Assembly: GCF_007004625.1 (NCBI RefSeq)
Contig: NZ_VIFV01000014.1
Span: forward strand, 23,954-87,953
DNA length: 64,000 nucleotides
Direction of reading: 5' to 3'
From: Planococcus salinarum
GTDB taxonomy: Bacteria > Bacillota > Bacilli > Bacillales_A > Planococcaceae
Numbering within the stretch: position 1 is the first letter of the stretch; each line of letters begins with the position of its first letter. The notes under the pieces were generated by a model, which was not told where the DNA came from, did not search any database, and saw nothing but the letters and a program-made list of their open reading frames with translations. Of this stretch, positions 48,940-61,180 are shown piece by piece. Position numbers and translations under genes: made by a program.

Positions 48940-48970
48940 AAGCCGGTGCGATTGTGCACCGGCTTTTTTT
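48940..48970 (+). terminator. Terminator after the small gene
   Basis: AAGCCGGTGC and GCACCGGCTT form a 10-bp stem followed by TTTTTT. Confidence 0.9.
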
Positions 48971-49108
48971 AATGAAATCAATTCTCAATTATATCCCTTT
49001 TATTGAAAATGAGAATACGGATTTCATTACCAGCAAACTAAGATATCATTTGACGAAATCCAGAGTTTTGGATTGTTTTGAACAGCAGAACCGCAATAGT
49101 TTAATGAT

Positions 49109-49171
49109 TTGCCAGAGCAGTCGTAATCGGTTAAGATTAGAATGATACTAATTTAGAATGGGTATCCATTC
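49109..49171 (+). promoter_or_regulatory. suf promoter with palindromic site
   Basis: TTGCCA (49109) and TAAGAT (49132) are 17 bases apart. GAATGGGTATCCATTC at 49156-49171, just past the expected start of transcription, is a near-palindrome (14 of 16 positions) resembling the FadR-type site at 35745. Confidence 0.5.
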
Positions 49172-49197
49172 ATCATTAACTATATGGAGGTATTTAC

Positions 49198-49974
49198 ATG
49201 TCAACTTTGGTCATCCAGGATTTACACGTTGAAATCGAAGGTAAAGAGATTTTAAGAGGTGTAAACTTAACTATTAATACAAGTGAGATTCATGCAATCA
49301 TGGGTCCGAACGGAACAGGGAAATCGACTTTGGCTTCTGCCATCATGGGGCACCCGAAATATGAAGTAACTTCAGGATCAATCACATTGGACGGAGAAGA
49401 CGTCCTTGCAATGGAAGTTGATGAACGTGCACGCGCAGGGCTATTCCTTGCAATGCAATATCCGAGTGAAATTTCAGGGGTTACAAATGCTGACTTCATG
49501 CGTTCCGCGATGAATGCACGCCGCGAAGAAGGGGACGAAATTTCTTTGATGAAATTCATCCGCGAACTCGACAGCAAAATGGAAACTCTTGACATGGATC
49601 AGGATATGGCACAGCGCTATTTAAATGAAGGATTCTCAGGCGGGGAAAAGAAACGCAATGAAATTCTTCAGATGATGATGATCAAACCGACAATCGCAGT
49701 ATTGGATGAAATTGACTCCGGACTGGATATCGACGCTTTGAAAGTTGTTTCTGACGGCATCAACCAGATGAAAGGCGAAGGTTTCGGCTGCCTGATCATT
49801 ACTCACTATCAGCGTCTGTTGAACTACATCACTCCGGACCATGTACATGTTATGATGCAGGGCCGCGTTGTGAAATCAGGCGGAGCAGAACTTGCGCATA
49901 AATTGGAAGCAGAAGGCTATGACTGGATCAAGCAGGAACTTGGAATTGAAGACGAGACTGTAGGACAAGCATAA
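49198..49974 (+). CDS. sufC: Fe-S cluster assembly ATPase SufC
   Basis: A 258-residue ABC-type ATPase: Walker A GPNGTGKST (36-44), signature FSGGEKKRNE and Walker B IAVLDEIDSGLD. With SufB and SufD it forms the scaffold complex that assembles Fe-S clusters. TGGAGG precedes the ATG. First of sufCDSUB. Confidence 0.97.
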   Translation: MSTLVIQDLHVEIEGKEILRGVNLTINTSEIHAIMGPNGTGKSTLASAIMGHPKYEVTSGSITLDGEDVLAMEVDERARAGLFLAMQYPSEISGVTNADFMRSAMNARREEGDEISLMKFIRELDSKMETLDMDQDMAQRYLNEGFSGGEKKRNEILQMMMIKPTIAVLDEIDSGLDIDALKVVSDGINQMKGEGFGCLIITHYQRLLNYITPDHVHVMMQGRVVKSGGAELAHKLEAEGYDWIKQELGIEDETVGQA

Positions 49975-49992
49975 TTGAAGGGAGAGACTGGC

Positions 49993-52956
<2,964 letters not shown>

Positions 52957-52977
52957 CACAAGAACGGAGGAACGACG

Positions 52978-54375
52978 ATGGCGAAAAAAATGCCTGAAAT
53001 GGATGATTATAAATATGGGTTCCATGACAAAGACGTCTCGATTTTCCGCTCAAAACGCGGATTGACGGAAGACATTGTCAGAGAAATTTCGAAAATCAAG
53101 AGTGAACCTGAGTGGATGCTTGAAACGCGGTTAAAAGCACTTGAAGTATTTTATTCAATGCCAATGCCGCAATGGGGCGGAGATCTGGCCCCGTTAGACT
53201 TTGACGAAATCACGTATTACGTCAAACCTTCAGAAGCGAGCCAGACTTCATGGGACGAAGTACCGGAAGAAATCAAACGGACGTTTGATAAACTTGGTAT
53301 CCCTGAAGCAGAACAAAAATACCTGGCAGGTGTGTCTGCGCAGTACGAATCAGAAGTTGTTTATCACAACATGAAAGTCGAACTCGAAGACATGGGTATC
53401 ATCTTTAAAGATACAGATGCAGCACTGCGTGAGAACGAAGACCTGTTCCGGGAATATTTCCAGACAGTGATTCCAACAGCTGACAACAAATTCTCTGCAC
53501 TCAACACTGCAGTATGGTCAGGCGGTTCTTTCATCTATGTTCCACCTGGCATTAAAGTTGAGGCTCCGCTGCAAGCCTATTTCCGTATCAACTCGGAAAA
53601 CATGGGGCAGTTCGAACGTACACTGATCATTGTAGATGAAGGCGCAAGTGTCCATTACGTCGAAGGCTGTACAGCTCCAGTTTATACGACGAATTCCCTG
53701 CATTCTGCAGTAGTTGAAATCATCGTCAAAAAAGACGGTTATTGCCGCTATACCACAATCCAAAACTGGGCGAACAACGTTTATAACCTTGTTACCAAAC
53801 GTGCTTTCGTTGATGCCAATGGCACAATGGAATGGATTGACGGCAATATCGGATCCAAGCTGACGATGAAATATCCTGCAGTTTATCTTCGCGGTGAAGG
53901 CGCGCGTGGCATGACGTTGTCGATTGCCATCGCAGGCAAAGGCCAGCACCAGGATGCCGGTGCAAAAATGATCCACATGGCACCGAATACTTCATCTTCC
54001 ATCGTTTCGAAGTCAATTTCGAAACAGGGCGGTAAAGTTTCATATCGTGGGATCGTCCGTTTCGGCCGCAAAGCTGACGGCGCACGTTCAAATATTGAAT
54101 GCGATACGCTGATCATGGACAACCTGTCCACATCGGACACGATTCCATACAATGAAATCCTGAACGACAATGTATCTTTGGAACACGAAGCGAAAGTTTC
54201 GAAAGTTTCAGAAGAGCAGTTGTTCTACTTGATGAGCCGTGGCGTTTCTGAACAGGAAGCGACTGAAATGATCGTTATGGGCTTTATCGAACCATTTACA
54301 AAAGAACTTCCGATGGAATATGCGGTGGAAATGAACCGTTTGATCAAATTTGAAATGGAAGGTTCAATCGGTTAA
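52978..54375 (+). CDS. sufB: Fe-S cluster assembly protein SufB
   Basis: A 465-residue scaffold protein. Conserved: [42 protein letters not shown] with the cysteine region, and [24 protein letters not shown] lies before the ATG. Last gene of the suf operon. Confidence 0.97.
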   Translation: MAKKMPEMDDYKYGFHDKDVSIFRSKRGLTEDIVREISKIKSEPEWMLETRLKALEVFYSMPMPQWGGDLAPLDFDEITYYVKPSEASQTSWDEVPEEIKRTFDKLGIPEAEQKYLAGVSAQYESEVVYHNMKVELEDMGIIFKDTDAALRENEDLFREYFQTVIPTADNKFSALNTAVWSGGSFIYVPPGIKVEAPLQAYFRINSENMGQFERTLIIVDEGASVHYVEGCTAPVYTTNSLHSAVVEIIVKKDGYCRYTTIQNWANNVYNLVTKRAFVDANGTMEWIDGNIGSKLTMKYPAVYLRGEGARGMTLSIAIAGKGQHQDAGAKMIHMAPNTSSSIVSKSISKQGGKVSYRGIVRFGRKADGARSNIECDTLIMDNLSTSDTIPYNEILNDNVSLEHEAKVSKVSEEQLFYLMSRGVSEQEATEMIVMGFIEPFTKELPMEYAVEMNRLIKFEMEGSIG

Positions 54376-54391
54376 TCGATTGGCTTATCCT

Positions 54392-54429
54392 AAAGCCCCC
54401 ATTGCTGAAAATGCAATGGGGGCTTTTTT
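54392..54429 (+). terminator. Terminator after sufB
   Basis: AAAGCCCCCATTGC and GCAATGGGGGCTTT make a 14-bp stem with a T run. Confidence 0.92.
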
Positions 54430-54515
54430 CGTCTTCTTTTGCCTTATTTCCAGAATAAGACGTTCTATATTTTCTGTGCTATCATTGAAGCAGCAAGCAT
54501 TTCGGAGGTGACACG

Positions 54516-55376
54516 ATGATTTATGCCGGACTTACTGGCTGGGGAGATCATCCGGATGTTTACAGTCCGGGCTCAAGGCAAAAAGACAGACTGACCGATT
54601 ATACAGGACATTTTCCGATAGTCGAGTTGGATTCTTCTTTTTATGCAGTTCAGCCGGAACGGAATATTCGAAAATGGATTGATGAAACGCCTGACTCTTT
54701 TCAATTTATCGTCAAAGCCTATCAGGGAATGACAGGGCACCAGCGTGGTGAAAACCCGTTTGATTCTGAAGAAGAGATGTATGAGGCCTATATAAAGTCC
54801 ATCAGGCCCCTTAAAGAGGCGGGCAAACTTGCAATGGTGCTGCTGCAGTTTCCGCCATGGTTTGACTGTGTGAAAGAGAATGTGGAGGAAATCAGGAGGA
54901 TAACCGCAAAGCTGAGCGAGTTTGATTTGGCTGTCGAGTTTCGGCACCAGTCCTGGTATGCTGATGGACTGCGCGAAAAAACTTTTGAATTTCTGAAAGA
55001 AAACAAACTGATCCACTCAGTCTGCGATGAACCGCAGGCGGGGGAAGGCTCCATCCCGTTGGTTCCAGTTTCCACGCGTACCGACAAAGTGTTATTCCGG
55101 CTGCACGGCCGCAACGTCCATGGATGGCTTAATACAGGAAATGCCAAGAAGTGGAGGGAAGTCCGCTACTTATACGATTATAACGAAGATGAATTAACGG
55201 AAATCAGCCTTGCAGTTAAAGAACTTGAGAAAACGACTGATAATGTTTATATCATTTTCAATAACAATTCCGGAGGGCACGCGGCGGGAGATGCAAAACA
55301 ATTCCAGCGGATGAACAATTTGGTATTCGAAGATCTTGCGCCAAAACAGCTGGATCTTTTTGAAGGGGAATTTTAA
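54516..55376 (+). CDS. yunF: DUF72-family protein YunF
   Basis: A 286-residue TIM-barrel-like DUF72 protein. Segments YAGLTGWGDHPDVY, FPIVELDSSFYAVQPE, FIVKAYQGMTGH and VYIIFNNNSGGHAAGDA are typical. Enzymatic function is not established. TCGGAGG precedes the ATG; yunD follows after 27 bp, as in Bacillus. Confidence 0.9.
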   Translation: MIYAGLTGWGDHPDVYSPGSRQKDRLTDYTGHFPIVELDSSFYAVQPERNIRKWIDETPDSFQFIVKAYQGMTGHQRGENPFDSEEEMYEAYIKSIRPLKEAGKLAMVLLQFPPWFDCVKENVEEIRRITAKLSEFDLAVEFRHQSWYADGLREKTFEFLKENKLIHSVCDEPQAGEGSIPLVPVSTRTDKVLFRLHGRNVHGWLNTGNAKKWREVRYLYDYNEDELTEISLAVKELEKTTDNVYIIFNNNSGGHAAGDAKQFQRMNNLVFEDLAPKQLDLFEGEF

Positions 55377-55403
55377 CGAAAGGTCATAAAGAGGTGATGT
55401 AAA

Positions 55404-56747
55404 ATGGCTGAAACCATTCATATTTATCATACAAATGATCTGCACAGCCATTTTGCCAATTGGCCGAGCGTCCATGCTTTTTTGGCTGAAAGAAAACGCT
55501 GGCACCAAGAAATGGGCGATTTCTGCCTCATTCTCGACATTGGCGACCACGTGGACCGTTCACATCCATTTACGGAAGGGACGGCAGGAAAAGGAAACGT
55601 GCAGATGCTTAACGATGCATCCTATGATGCGGTGACAATCGGTAATAATGAAGGAATTACATTGTCCAAAAAAGAATTGGATGAGTTATATACTGATGCT
55701 GACTTTGATGTGATCCTCTCCAATCTTCTGTCTGAAAACGGACAGCGACCGGAGTGGGCGAAACCCTATAAAATCTTTATCACAGCCGAAGGGAAGCGGA
55801 TTGGCCTGGTGGGAGCCACTGCCGAATTCACTCCTTTTTACGAAAGGCTTGGCTGGAAAGTGACCGCAGCAAGGGATTCCATCCTGCAGTCGGTCGAAGA
55901 GATAAAAGAGCAGACAGATTTTATCGTTTGCCTGTCCCATCTGGGAATAAGAGAAGATGAAATTCTTGCTGAATCCTGTCCCGAAATTGATCTGATCTTA
56001 GGAGCGCATACCCATCATATTTTTCACGAGGGAAAAATAATCGGCAACGTATTGCTCGGCGCTGCCGGAAAGTTCGGTGCGTATCTTGGACATGTCATCA
56101 TAGAAGACGACTTAATCAAGAAAAAAGCCTACTTGATTGAAACTGAAATGCTCGAGAATCCTGACGAAGGATATGACAGGGATTTGAGGATACAGGGAAA
56201 AACATTGCTTCGCGAAGCGGTGTTCCATAACGAGGAAGCCATGAAAGCGGAATGGTTCAAGGAATCACAAATGGCTCAATTGTTCGGCAAAGCGATGATT
56301 GAATTCTCAGGTGCCGATTGCGCATTATTTAATGCGGGCCTCTTTATGGAAGATATGCCTTCCGGTGAAATCACCCGCTATGATTTTCATCAGATGCTGC
56401 CGCACCCCATCAATCCCTGCATGATCGAATTGACCGGAGCGGAGCTGAAGGAAATTTATCTGCAGTCGATGAATTCCGACTGGCCGCAACTGGAACTGAA
56501 AGGTCTTGGTTTCCGAGGAACCGTTTTCGGCAAGATGATCCGCACCGGCATGGATATGGAAAACCATAAACTGTTCATAAGTGGGAAGTTGGCTGAAAGT
56601 GACGAAGTATACAAGCTCATCACACTTGATATGTTTACGTTCGGTTATTTTTTCCCGGAGTTCAAGCGATCACCGAAAACATATTTTATGCCTGAATTTA
56701 TCCGGGATGTATTCAGCGGCTATTTTTCTCGCAACACGGTTAAATGA
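55404..56747 (+). CDS. yunD: Metallophosphatase / 5'-nucleotidase family YunD
   Basis: A 447-residue protein without a signal peptide. Two-metal phosphoesterase motifs are in order: HTNDLHSHF (10-18), DIGDHVDRS, GNNE, LSHLG and GAHTHH; a 5'-nucleotidase C-terminal domain follows (about 290-440). Cytoplasmic members act on nucleotides or nucleotide sugars; the substrate here is not known. Confidence 0.9.
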   Translation: MAETIHIYHTNDLHSHFANWPSVHAFLAERKRWHQEMGDFCLILDIGDHVDRSHPFTEGTAGKGNVQMLNDASYDAVTIGNNEGITLSKKELDELYTDADFDVILSNLLSENGQRPEWAKPYKIFITAEGKRIGLVGATAEFTPFYERLGWKVTAARDSILQSVEEIKEQTDFIVCLSHLGIREDEILAESCPEIDLILGAHTHHIFHEGKIIGNVLLGAAGKFGAYLGHVIIEDDLIKKKAYLIETEMLENPDEGYDRDLRIQGKTLLREAVFHNEEAMKAEWFKESQMAQLFGKAMIEFSGADCALFNAGLFMEDMPSGEITRYDFHQMLPHPINPCMIELTGAELKEIYLQSMNSDWPQLELKGLGFRGTVFGKMIRTGMDMENHKLFISGKLAESDEVYKLITLDMFTFGYFFPEFKRSPKTYFMPEFIRDVFSGYFSRNTVK

Positions 56748-56767
56748 GGCAGCACCTCATTTTAAAA
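56743..56767 (+). terminator. Terminator after yunD
   Basis: AAATGAGG and CCTCATTT pair around CAGCA, then TTAAAA. Weak. Confidence 0.5.
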
Positions 56768-56773
56768 ATGAAC

Positions 56774-56802
56774 TTGATTTCCAAACAATTTTAGGATATG
56801 CT
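56774..56802 (+). promoter_or_regulatory. Promoter of the lysine riboswitch transcript
   Basis: TTGATT and TATGCT are 17 bases apart; transcription would start near 56809, just before the aptamer. Confidence 0.65.
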
Positions 56803-56819
56803 AACAAATGAATTATATA

Positions 56820-57072
56820 TCGATGGGTAGAGGCTGCAAAACCGATCAGTAAAATGTGTGAGCGTGACAGCGATGAGCATATTTGAAAGGCGGTTTTGCC
56901 GAAGTCCATTTTCTGTTGTCACCGGAAAGTGGGGCTGGGGGCATCCTGAACAAGGATGTCACTGTCATTTATGCTTGCATAAATGGAGGGCTACAGGGTT
57001 GTTTGATGTTTTACCGCACAGACGAATTGTAGAAAGCCGACTTGTCCATTTGGATTGAGTCGGCTTTTTTTC
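56820..57072 (+). promoter_or_regulatory. Lysine riboswitch (L-box) with terminator
   Basis: The lysine aptamer core is visible: GGTAGAGGCTGCAAAACCGATCAGTA, GGCGGTTTTGCCGAAGT, TGTCACCGGAAAGTGGGGCTGG and TCACTGTCATT ... AATGGAGGGCTAC. A terminator AAAGCCGACTTGTCC / GGATTGAGTCGGCTTT plus T run (57032-57072) follows. It lies 38 bp before a transporter gene, which is therefore a probable lysine importer. Confidence 0.9.
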
Positions 57073-57110
57073 TCCATACTATTCCATCAAAAAATAGGAG
57101 GAAACTATTC

Positions 57111-58685
57111 ATGGAAAACACAATTTTTTCAATCCTGCCGCCGATTATTGCAATCGTTATGGTCTTACTGACCCGGCGCGTCCTGTTATCGCTGGGTGTA
57201 GGCATTCTTTCTGCCGCCCTGATTCTGACGTCATTTGCACCAGTTGGTACGCTGCGTGAATTATTCACGTCATTTCAGGTGATTTTCTGGGATGAGGGTT
57301 TTAACGCATATAACGTCTTCATTCTATTATTCCTTTTGTTATTGGGTATCATCACCGCTTTCGTAAGTTTATCGGGAGGAAGCCACGCTTTTGCGCAATG
57401 GGCTTCTGTCCGCGTTAAATCCCGTCGAGGTGCAAAAGTTACCACAGTACTGTTGGGTGTCCTCATTTTCATCGATGATTACTTCAATGCCCTTGCAGTT
57501 GGACAGGTTGCCCGTCCGATTACGGACCGTTATAAGATATCACGGGCTAAACTGGCTTATTTCATCGATTCCACTGCTGCACCTGTCTGTGTGGTTTCTC
57601 CGGTTTCGAGTTGGGGAGCGGCCATCATCGGTATCATCGCCGGCATCCTGGCTACACAGACTTTCATCGAGTATTCCGCTTTGGAAGCGTTTCTATGGAT
57701 GGCTCCGATGAATTTCTACGTGATTGCGGCACTTGCCATCGTTTTCTTTGTGGCATACCGTGATGTGGATTTTGGAGAAATGAAAAAACATGAAATCAAT
57801 GCAATTGAAAAAGGACAGCTTTACGACCCGGAAAAAACCATTCCCGGTGAAATGAAAGAAGATTTCCCGGCCCATTCACATGGCCGAGTGCTTGATTTGC
57901 TGTTGCCGATCCTCCTGTTAATTGTTGGAACAGTAGTAGCAATGTTGTGGACAGGCTATCAAAATGCCGGCCAACAGCTTGATGTTTGGCTCATTTTCGA
58001 AAATACGGATGTTCCTTTATCGTTATTGGTCGGTGGACTTCTGGGTGCCATTACATCCATTGTTCTTTACCTGCTTCAAATGAAGAAAAACGAAACTGCC
58101 AATGCCGGCTGGATCGGCAAAGGAATCTGGGCAGGCATCAAATCAATGATGGGTGCCGTAATGATTCTTATATTTGCCTGGTCACTGACTTATCTGATTG
58201 GTGCTTTGGAAACTGGAACATATCTTGCCGGACTGGTAACAGCTGGCAATATTCCGATTTCGATTCTTCCTTTGCTGATATTCCTGCTTGCAGGTGTCAT
58301 GGCGTTTTCAACCGGAACTTCATGGGGATCTTTCGGGATTCTCTTGCCGATTGCAGGAACGATCATGATCGATGCAGCACCGGAATTATTGCTGCCTGCC
58401 CTGTCAGCAGTTTTGGCTGGTGCGGTTTTCGGAGATCACTGTTCACCAATTTCTGATACGACCATCCTGTCTTCAACCGGAGCGGGGAGTAATCACATGG
58501 ACCATGTCGCTACACAGCTTCCTTATGCTTTGACAGCGGCTGCAATTTCAGCTGTAGGGTATTTGGTCATAGGGTTGACCGGCTCGCTTCTATGGTCGTT
58601 GTTGGCGGTTGTTATTATACTGGCAATATTATTTGTGTTCTGGTCTCAACGAACAACCATTCATGAAAAAGCCGAAAATGCTTAA
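57111..58685 (+). CDS. NhaC-family transporter, probable lysine uptake
   Basis: A 524-residue protein with about twelve membrane segments, of the Na+/H+ antiporter NhaC type (FIDDYFNALAVGQVARPITD, AFSTGTSWGSFGILLPIA, GDHCSPISDTTILSSTGAG). The lysine riboswitch upstream assigns it to lysine transport rather than simple antiport; lysine-riboswitch-linked NhaC-type transporters are known. ATG 57111 follows TAGGAGG; the frame from 57042 begins in the riboswitch terminator. Confidence 0.88.
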   Translation: MENTIFSILPPIIAIVMVLLTRRVLLSLGVGILSAALILTSFAPVGTLRELFTSFQVIFWDEGFNAYNVFILLFLLLLGIITAFVSLSGGSHAFAQWASVRVKSRRGAKVTTVLLGVLIFIDDYFNALAVGQVARPITDRYKISRAKLAYFIDSTAAPVCVVSPVSSWGAAIIGIIAGILATQTFIEYSALEAFLWMAPMNFYVIAALAIVFFVAYRDVDFGEMKKHEINAIEKGQLYDPEKTIPGEMKEDFPAHSHGRVLDLLLPILLLIVGTVVAMLWTGYQNAGQQLDVWLIFENTDVPLSLLVGGLLGAITSIVLYLLQMKKNETANAGWIGKGIWAGIKSMMGAVMILIFAWSLTYLIGALETGTYLAGLVTAGNIPISILPLLIFLLAGVMAFSTGTSWGSFGILLPIAGTIMIDAAPELLLPALSAVLAGAVFGDHCSPISDTTILSSTGAGSNHMDHVATQLPYALTAAAISAVGYLVIGLTGSLLWSLLAVVIILAILFVFWSQRTTIHEKAENA

Positions 58686-58691
58686 TAATAG

Positions 58692-58722
58692 GAGAGCGGA
58701 GAGATTTTTTCTCCGCTTTTTT
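58692..58722 (+). terminator. Terminator after the lysine transporter gene
   Basis: AGCGGAGAGA and TCTCCGCT pair around TTTTT and a run of six T follows. Confidence 0.85.
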
Positions 58723-58766
58723 ATTATTGCTTTTATAGTTTTATTGAAAAAATATTAGAAACTGTC

Positions 58767-58795
58767 TTTACTTTGTCCAACCCGCTCGGTATACT
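58767..58795 (+). promoter_or_regulatory. Promoter of the NSS transporter gene
   Basis: TTTACT and TATACT are 17 bases apart. An AACTTCC-C-ATTTT / AAAATGGAAGTT hairpin (58830-58863) lies in the leader and lacks a T run. Confidence 0.6.
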
Positions 58796-58883
58796 ATTTT
58801 TAGATTAGTAAATAATCTGAAAATATACAAACTTCCCATTTTTCTGTAAGGAAAATGGAAGTTCGTAAAGAGGGGGAAAAATT

Positions 58884-60404
58884 ATGGAACGTTCGCAATG
58901 GGGCACACGCGCCGGTTTTATCATGGCGGCAGTCGGCTCGGCAATCGGTTTGGGGAATATTTGGCGTTTTCCATACGTTGCCTATGAAAATGGTGGAGGA
59001 GCATTCTTTATACCGTACTTATTCGCTCTGTTAACCGCAGGGATACCGATTCTTATCCTCGAATTCACCATAGGGCACAAATATCGTGGATCTGCACCAT
59101 TATCATTCTTCCGCATGGGCGGCAAGAAAGCTGAATGGCTTGGCTGGTGGGCAGTGCTTGTTTCTTTCGTCATATCCGTCTACTACGCAGTTATCATCGC
59201 CTGGGCAATGCGTTATACAATTTTTGCATTCAATCAGGCGTGGGGCGAAGACACGCAAGCCTTCCTGTTCGGAGACTTTCTCCAATTAGGAGATGTACCT
59301 GGCCAAACCGGCGATATCGTTTGGGGAATCTTTATCCCATTGGTTCTGGTATGGGCAATCACACTTGGAATACTCCTGGCGGGAGTTAAAAAAGGGATCG
59401 AAGCTGCCAACCGCATCTTTATTCCGACTTTAATTGTTATCTTCATTATCATTGTTATCCGCGCTGTAACGCTGGACGGAGCAATGACAGGACTTAACGC
59501 ATTCTTTGAACCGAACTTTGATGCCATCATGGATCCGTCGGTTTGGGTTGCTGCATACGGACATATTTTCTTCAGTTTATCCGTGGCATTCGCCATTATG
59601 ATAACTTATTCAAGTTATCTTCCGAAAAAATCGGATATAACAAATAATGCTTTCATCACCGGTTTAGCCAACTCAAGTTTTGAGTTGCTTGCAGGGATTG
59701 GGGTATTCGCTGTACTAGGATTTATGGCAGTTCAGTCCGATGTTCCTGTATCGGAAGTAGCAACTGCCGGGGTCGGTTTGGCATTTGTGGTATTCCCGCA
59801 GATCATCAACGAATTCCCGGGCTTCAATGGACTCTTCGGTGTCCTGTTCTTCCTGTCGCTGACTCTTGCAGGATTGACTTCTCTGATGTCCATCACTGAA
59901 ACCTATGTGGCGGCAATTGCAGAGAAATTTGGAACATCACGCCGCAAAGCTGTTGCTTTTGGTGGCGGATTCGCAGCTTTGCTTTCAATTCTTTTTGCTA
60001 CTCAAGGCGGTCTTTACTTCCTTGATCTTGCAGATTATTACATCAACCAATTCGGTGTCGCAGCAGTCGGACTTGTAGAAGTGATCATGGTCGTTTGGAT
60101 TCTGCGCAAAGCAGACAACCTGAAAGATCATGCCAATGCAATTTCTGATATCCCGCTTGCTGGCTGGTGGAAATTCAGCCTGGGCGTTATTACACCAATT
60201 GTTTTGGGCTATATGATGTTTGGCTTGTTAAGACTCAACATTCTTAAAGAATTTGACAATGATACCGGGAACTATGAAGGATATTCCGATATGTTCACAC
60301 TATTCGGAGGTGTCTCTGTAGCAGCTGGTGCTTTGATCTTAGGAATTTTGTTCTCACTCGGCAAATGGCATAAGAGCCATGCGGAATTCGAGGAAGAAAA
60401 ATAA
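58884..60404 (+). CDS. NSS-family sodium-dependent transporter
   Basis: A 506-residue membrane protein of the neurotransmitter:sodium symporter family with twelve segments. The first segment carries the sodium/substrate site GSAIGLGNIWRFPYVAYENGG. The 40-residue MetS-type gene directly downstream suggests it is a MetP-like methionine/alanine importer, as studied in Corynebacterium. AGAGGGGG precedes the ATG. Confidence 0.92.
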   Translation: MERSQWGTRAGFIMAAVGSAIGLGNIWRFPYVAYENGGGAFFIPYLFALLTAGIPILILEFTIGHKYRGSAPLSFFRMGGKKAEWLGWWAVLVSFVISVYYAVIIAWAMRYTIFAFNQAWGEDTQAFLFGDFLQLGDVPGQTGDIVWGIFIPLVLVWAITLGILLAGVKKGIEAANRIFIPTLIVIFIIIVIRAVTLDGAMTGLNAFFEPNFDAIMDPSVWVAAYGHIFFSLSVAFAIMITYSSYLPKKSDITNNAFITGLANSSFELLAGIGVFAVLGFMAVQSDVPVSEVATAGVGLAFVVFPQIINEFPGFNGLFGVLFFLSLTLAGLTSLMSITETYVAAIAEKFGTSRRKAVAFGGGFAALLSILFATQGGLYFLDLADYYINQFGVAAVGLVEVIMVVWILRKADNLKDHANAISDIPLAGWWKFSLGVITPIVLGYMMFGLLRLNILKEFDNDTGNYEGYSDMFTLFGGVSVAAGALILGILFSLGKWHKSHAEFEEEK

Positions 60405-60417
60405 GGGGGTTAACGCT

Positions 60418-60540
60418 ATGTCAGTAAGCGCAATCGTAGTTATGATAATCGGCATTACGCTTTTATGGGGCGGTTTGACTGCCAGCATTCTGTTCGCTGT
60501 ACGAAGCACCAAAAAAAATAAGGCAAATAACGCAGCATAA
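60418..60540 (+). CDS. MetS-type small transporter subunit
   Basis: A 40-residue protein (MSVSAIVVMIIGITLLWGG then TASILFAVRSTKKNK): one membrane helix followed by a basic tail, the form of the MetS family needed for activity of the MetP importer. AAGGGGG lies 7 bases before the ATG, 13 bp after the NSS stop codon, and a terminator follows. Confidence 0.88.
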   Translation: MSVSAIVVMIIGITLLWGGLTASILFAVRSTKKNKANNAA

Positions 60541-60552
60541 TCTGTATATATG

Positions 60553-60586
60553 AAACCCCGGAAACGCATTGTTTCCGGGGTTTTTA
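60553..60586 (+). terminator. Terminator after metS-like gene
   Basis: AAACCCCGGAAAC and GTTTCCGGGGTTT form a 13-bp stem plus T run. Confidence 0.92.
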
Positions 60587-60733
60587 TTTTGAAAAGACTG
60601 TTCCTTGTTAGGCTACCGGCTTTATGGTACATTTGGAAAAGAGAATGGCAGACATGCTGCAGGACGTCATCGGTATTCCGATATGGAATCAGCAGCCTTT
60701 CACAGAGGCTTAAGTAAATGGATGGTGAATTTA

Positions 60734-61096
60734 ATGATTACTATTGACCAGTGGAATTACGAAATCGTCATCGATTACCGTGAAGCATTTCAGGAAGAAG
60801 CCATAAATAACCGTTACAGCGAAATACTGGGCAAGTATGATTATATACTTGGAGACTGGGGTTATGGACAGCTCCGGCTGAAGGGTTTCTTTGAGGATAC
60901 GAACCATAAGGCAAGCTACGATACGAAAATCAGTACATTACAGGATTACCTTTACGAATACTGCAATTTTGGATGCGCTTATTTCGTTATTAAGAAAATC
61001 GGCAAAGCGCCAGAGCCTGAAAAAGAAACCGTAGAGGAAAAACCGGAGCAGAAAGCAGTTGGAAAAACAGACGAAACCCCCGATGCGGAAGCATGA
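60734..61096 (+). CDS. yutD: YutD-family protein
   Basis: A 120-residue DUF1027 protein with the highly conserved core RYSEILGKYDYILGDWGYGQ and DTKISTLQDYLYEYCNFGC, ending in a Glu/Lys/Pro-rich tail. Function is not established. The ATG at 60734 (ITIDQWNYEIV) gives the family N-terminus; ATG 60722, four codons earlier, is an alternative. The open frame from 60605 is not supported. Confidence 0.88.
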   Translation: MITIDQWNYEIVIDYREAFQEEAINNRYSEILGKYDYILGDWGYGQLRLKGFFEDTNHKASYDTKISTLQDYLYEYCNFGCAYFVIKKIGKAPEPEKETVEEKPEQKAVGKTDETPDAEA

Positions 61097-61111
61097 TGCA
61101 GCGGGGTTTTT
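61074..61111 (+). terminator. Terminator overlapping the yutD end
   Basis: AAACCCCCGATGC and GCAGCGGGGTTT pair and TTTT follows; the stop codon lies in the loop. Confidence 0.75.
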
Positions 61112-61180
61112 CTATGTCTTTATGCTATTATAGGTAATGAGAATAAGGTGGCAGAAACTACACCTGTTGGAGGGTTAACC

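Noticed and set aside
48954..49145. 63-codon plus-strand frame before sufC
   Set aside because: Starts inside a terminator stem and has no ribosome site.
60605..61096. Longer yutD start at 60605
   Set aside because: The added 43 residues have no family resemblance and the start lies just after the preceding terminator without a ribosome site.
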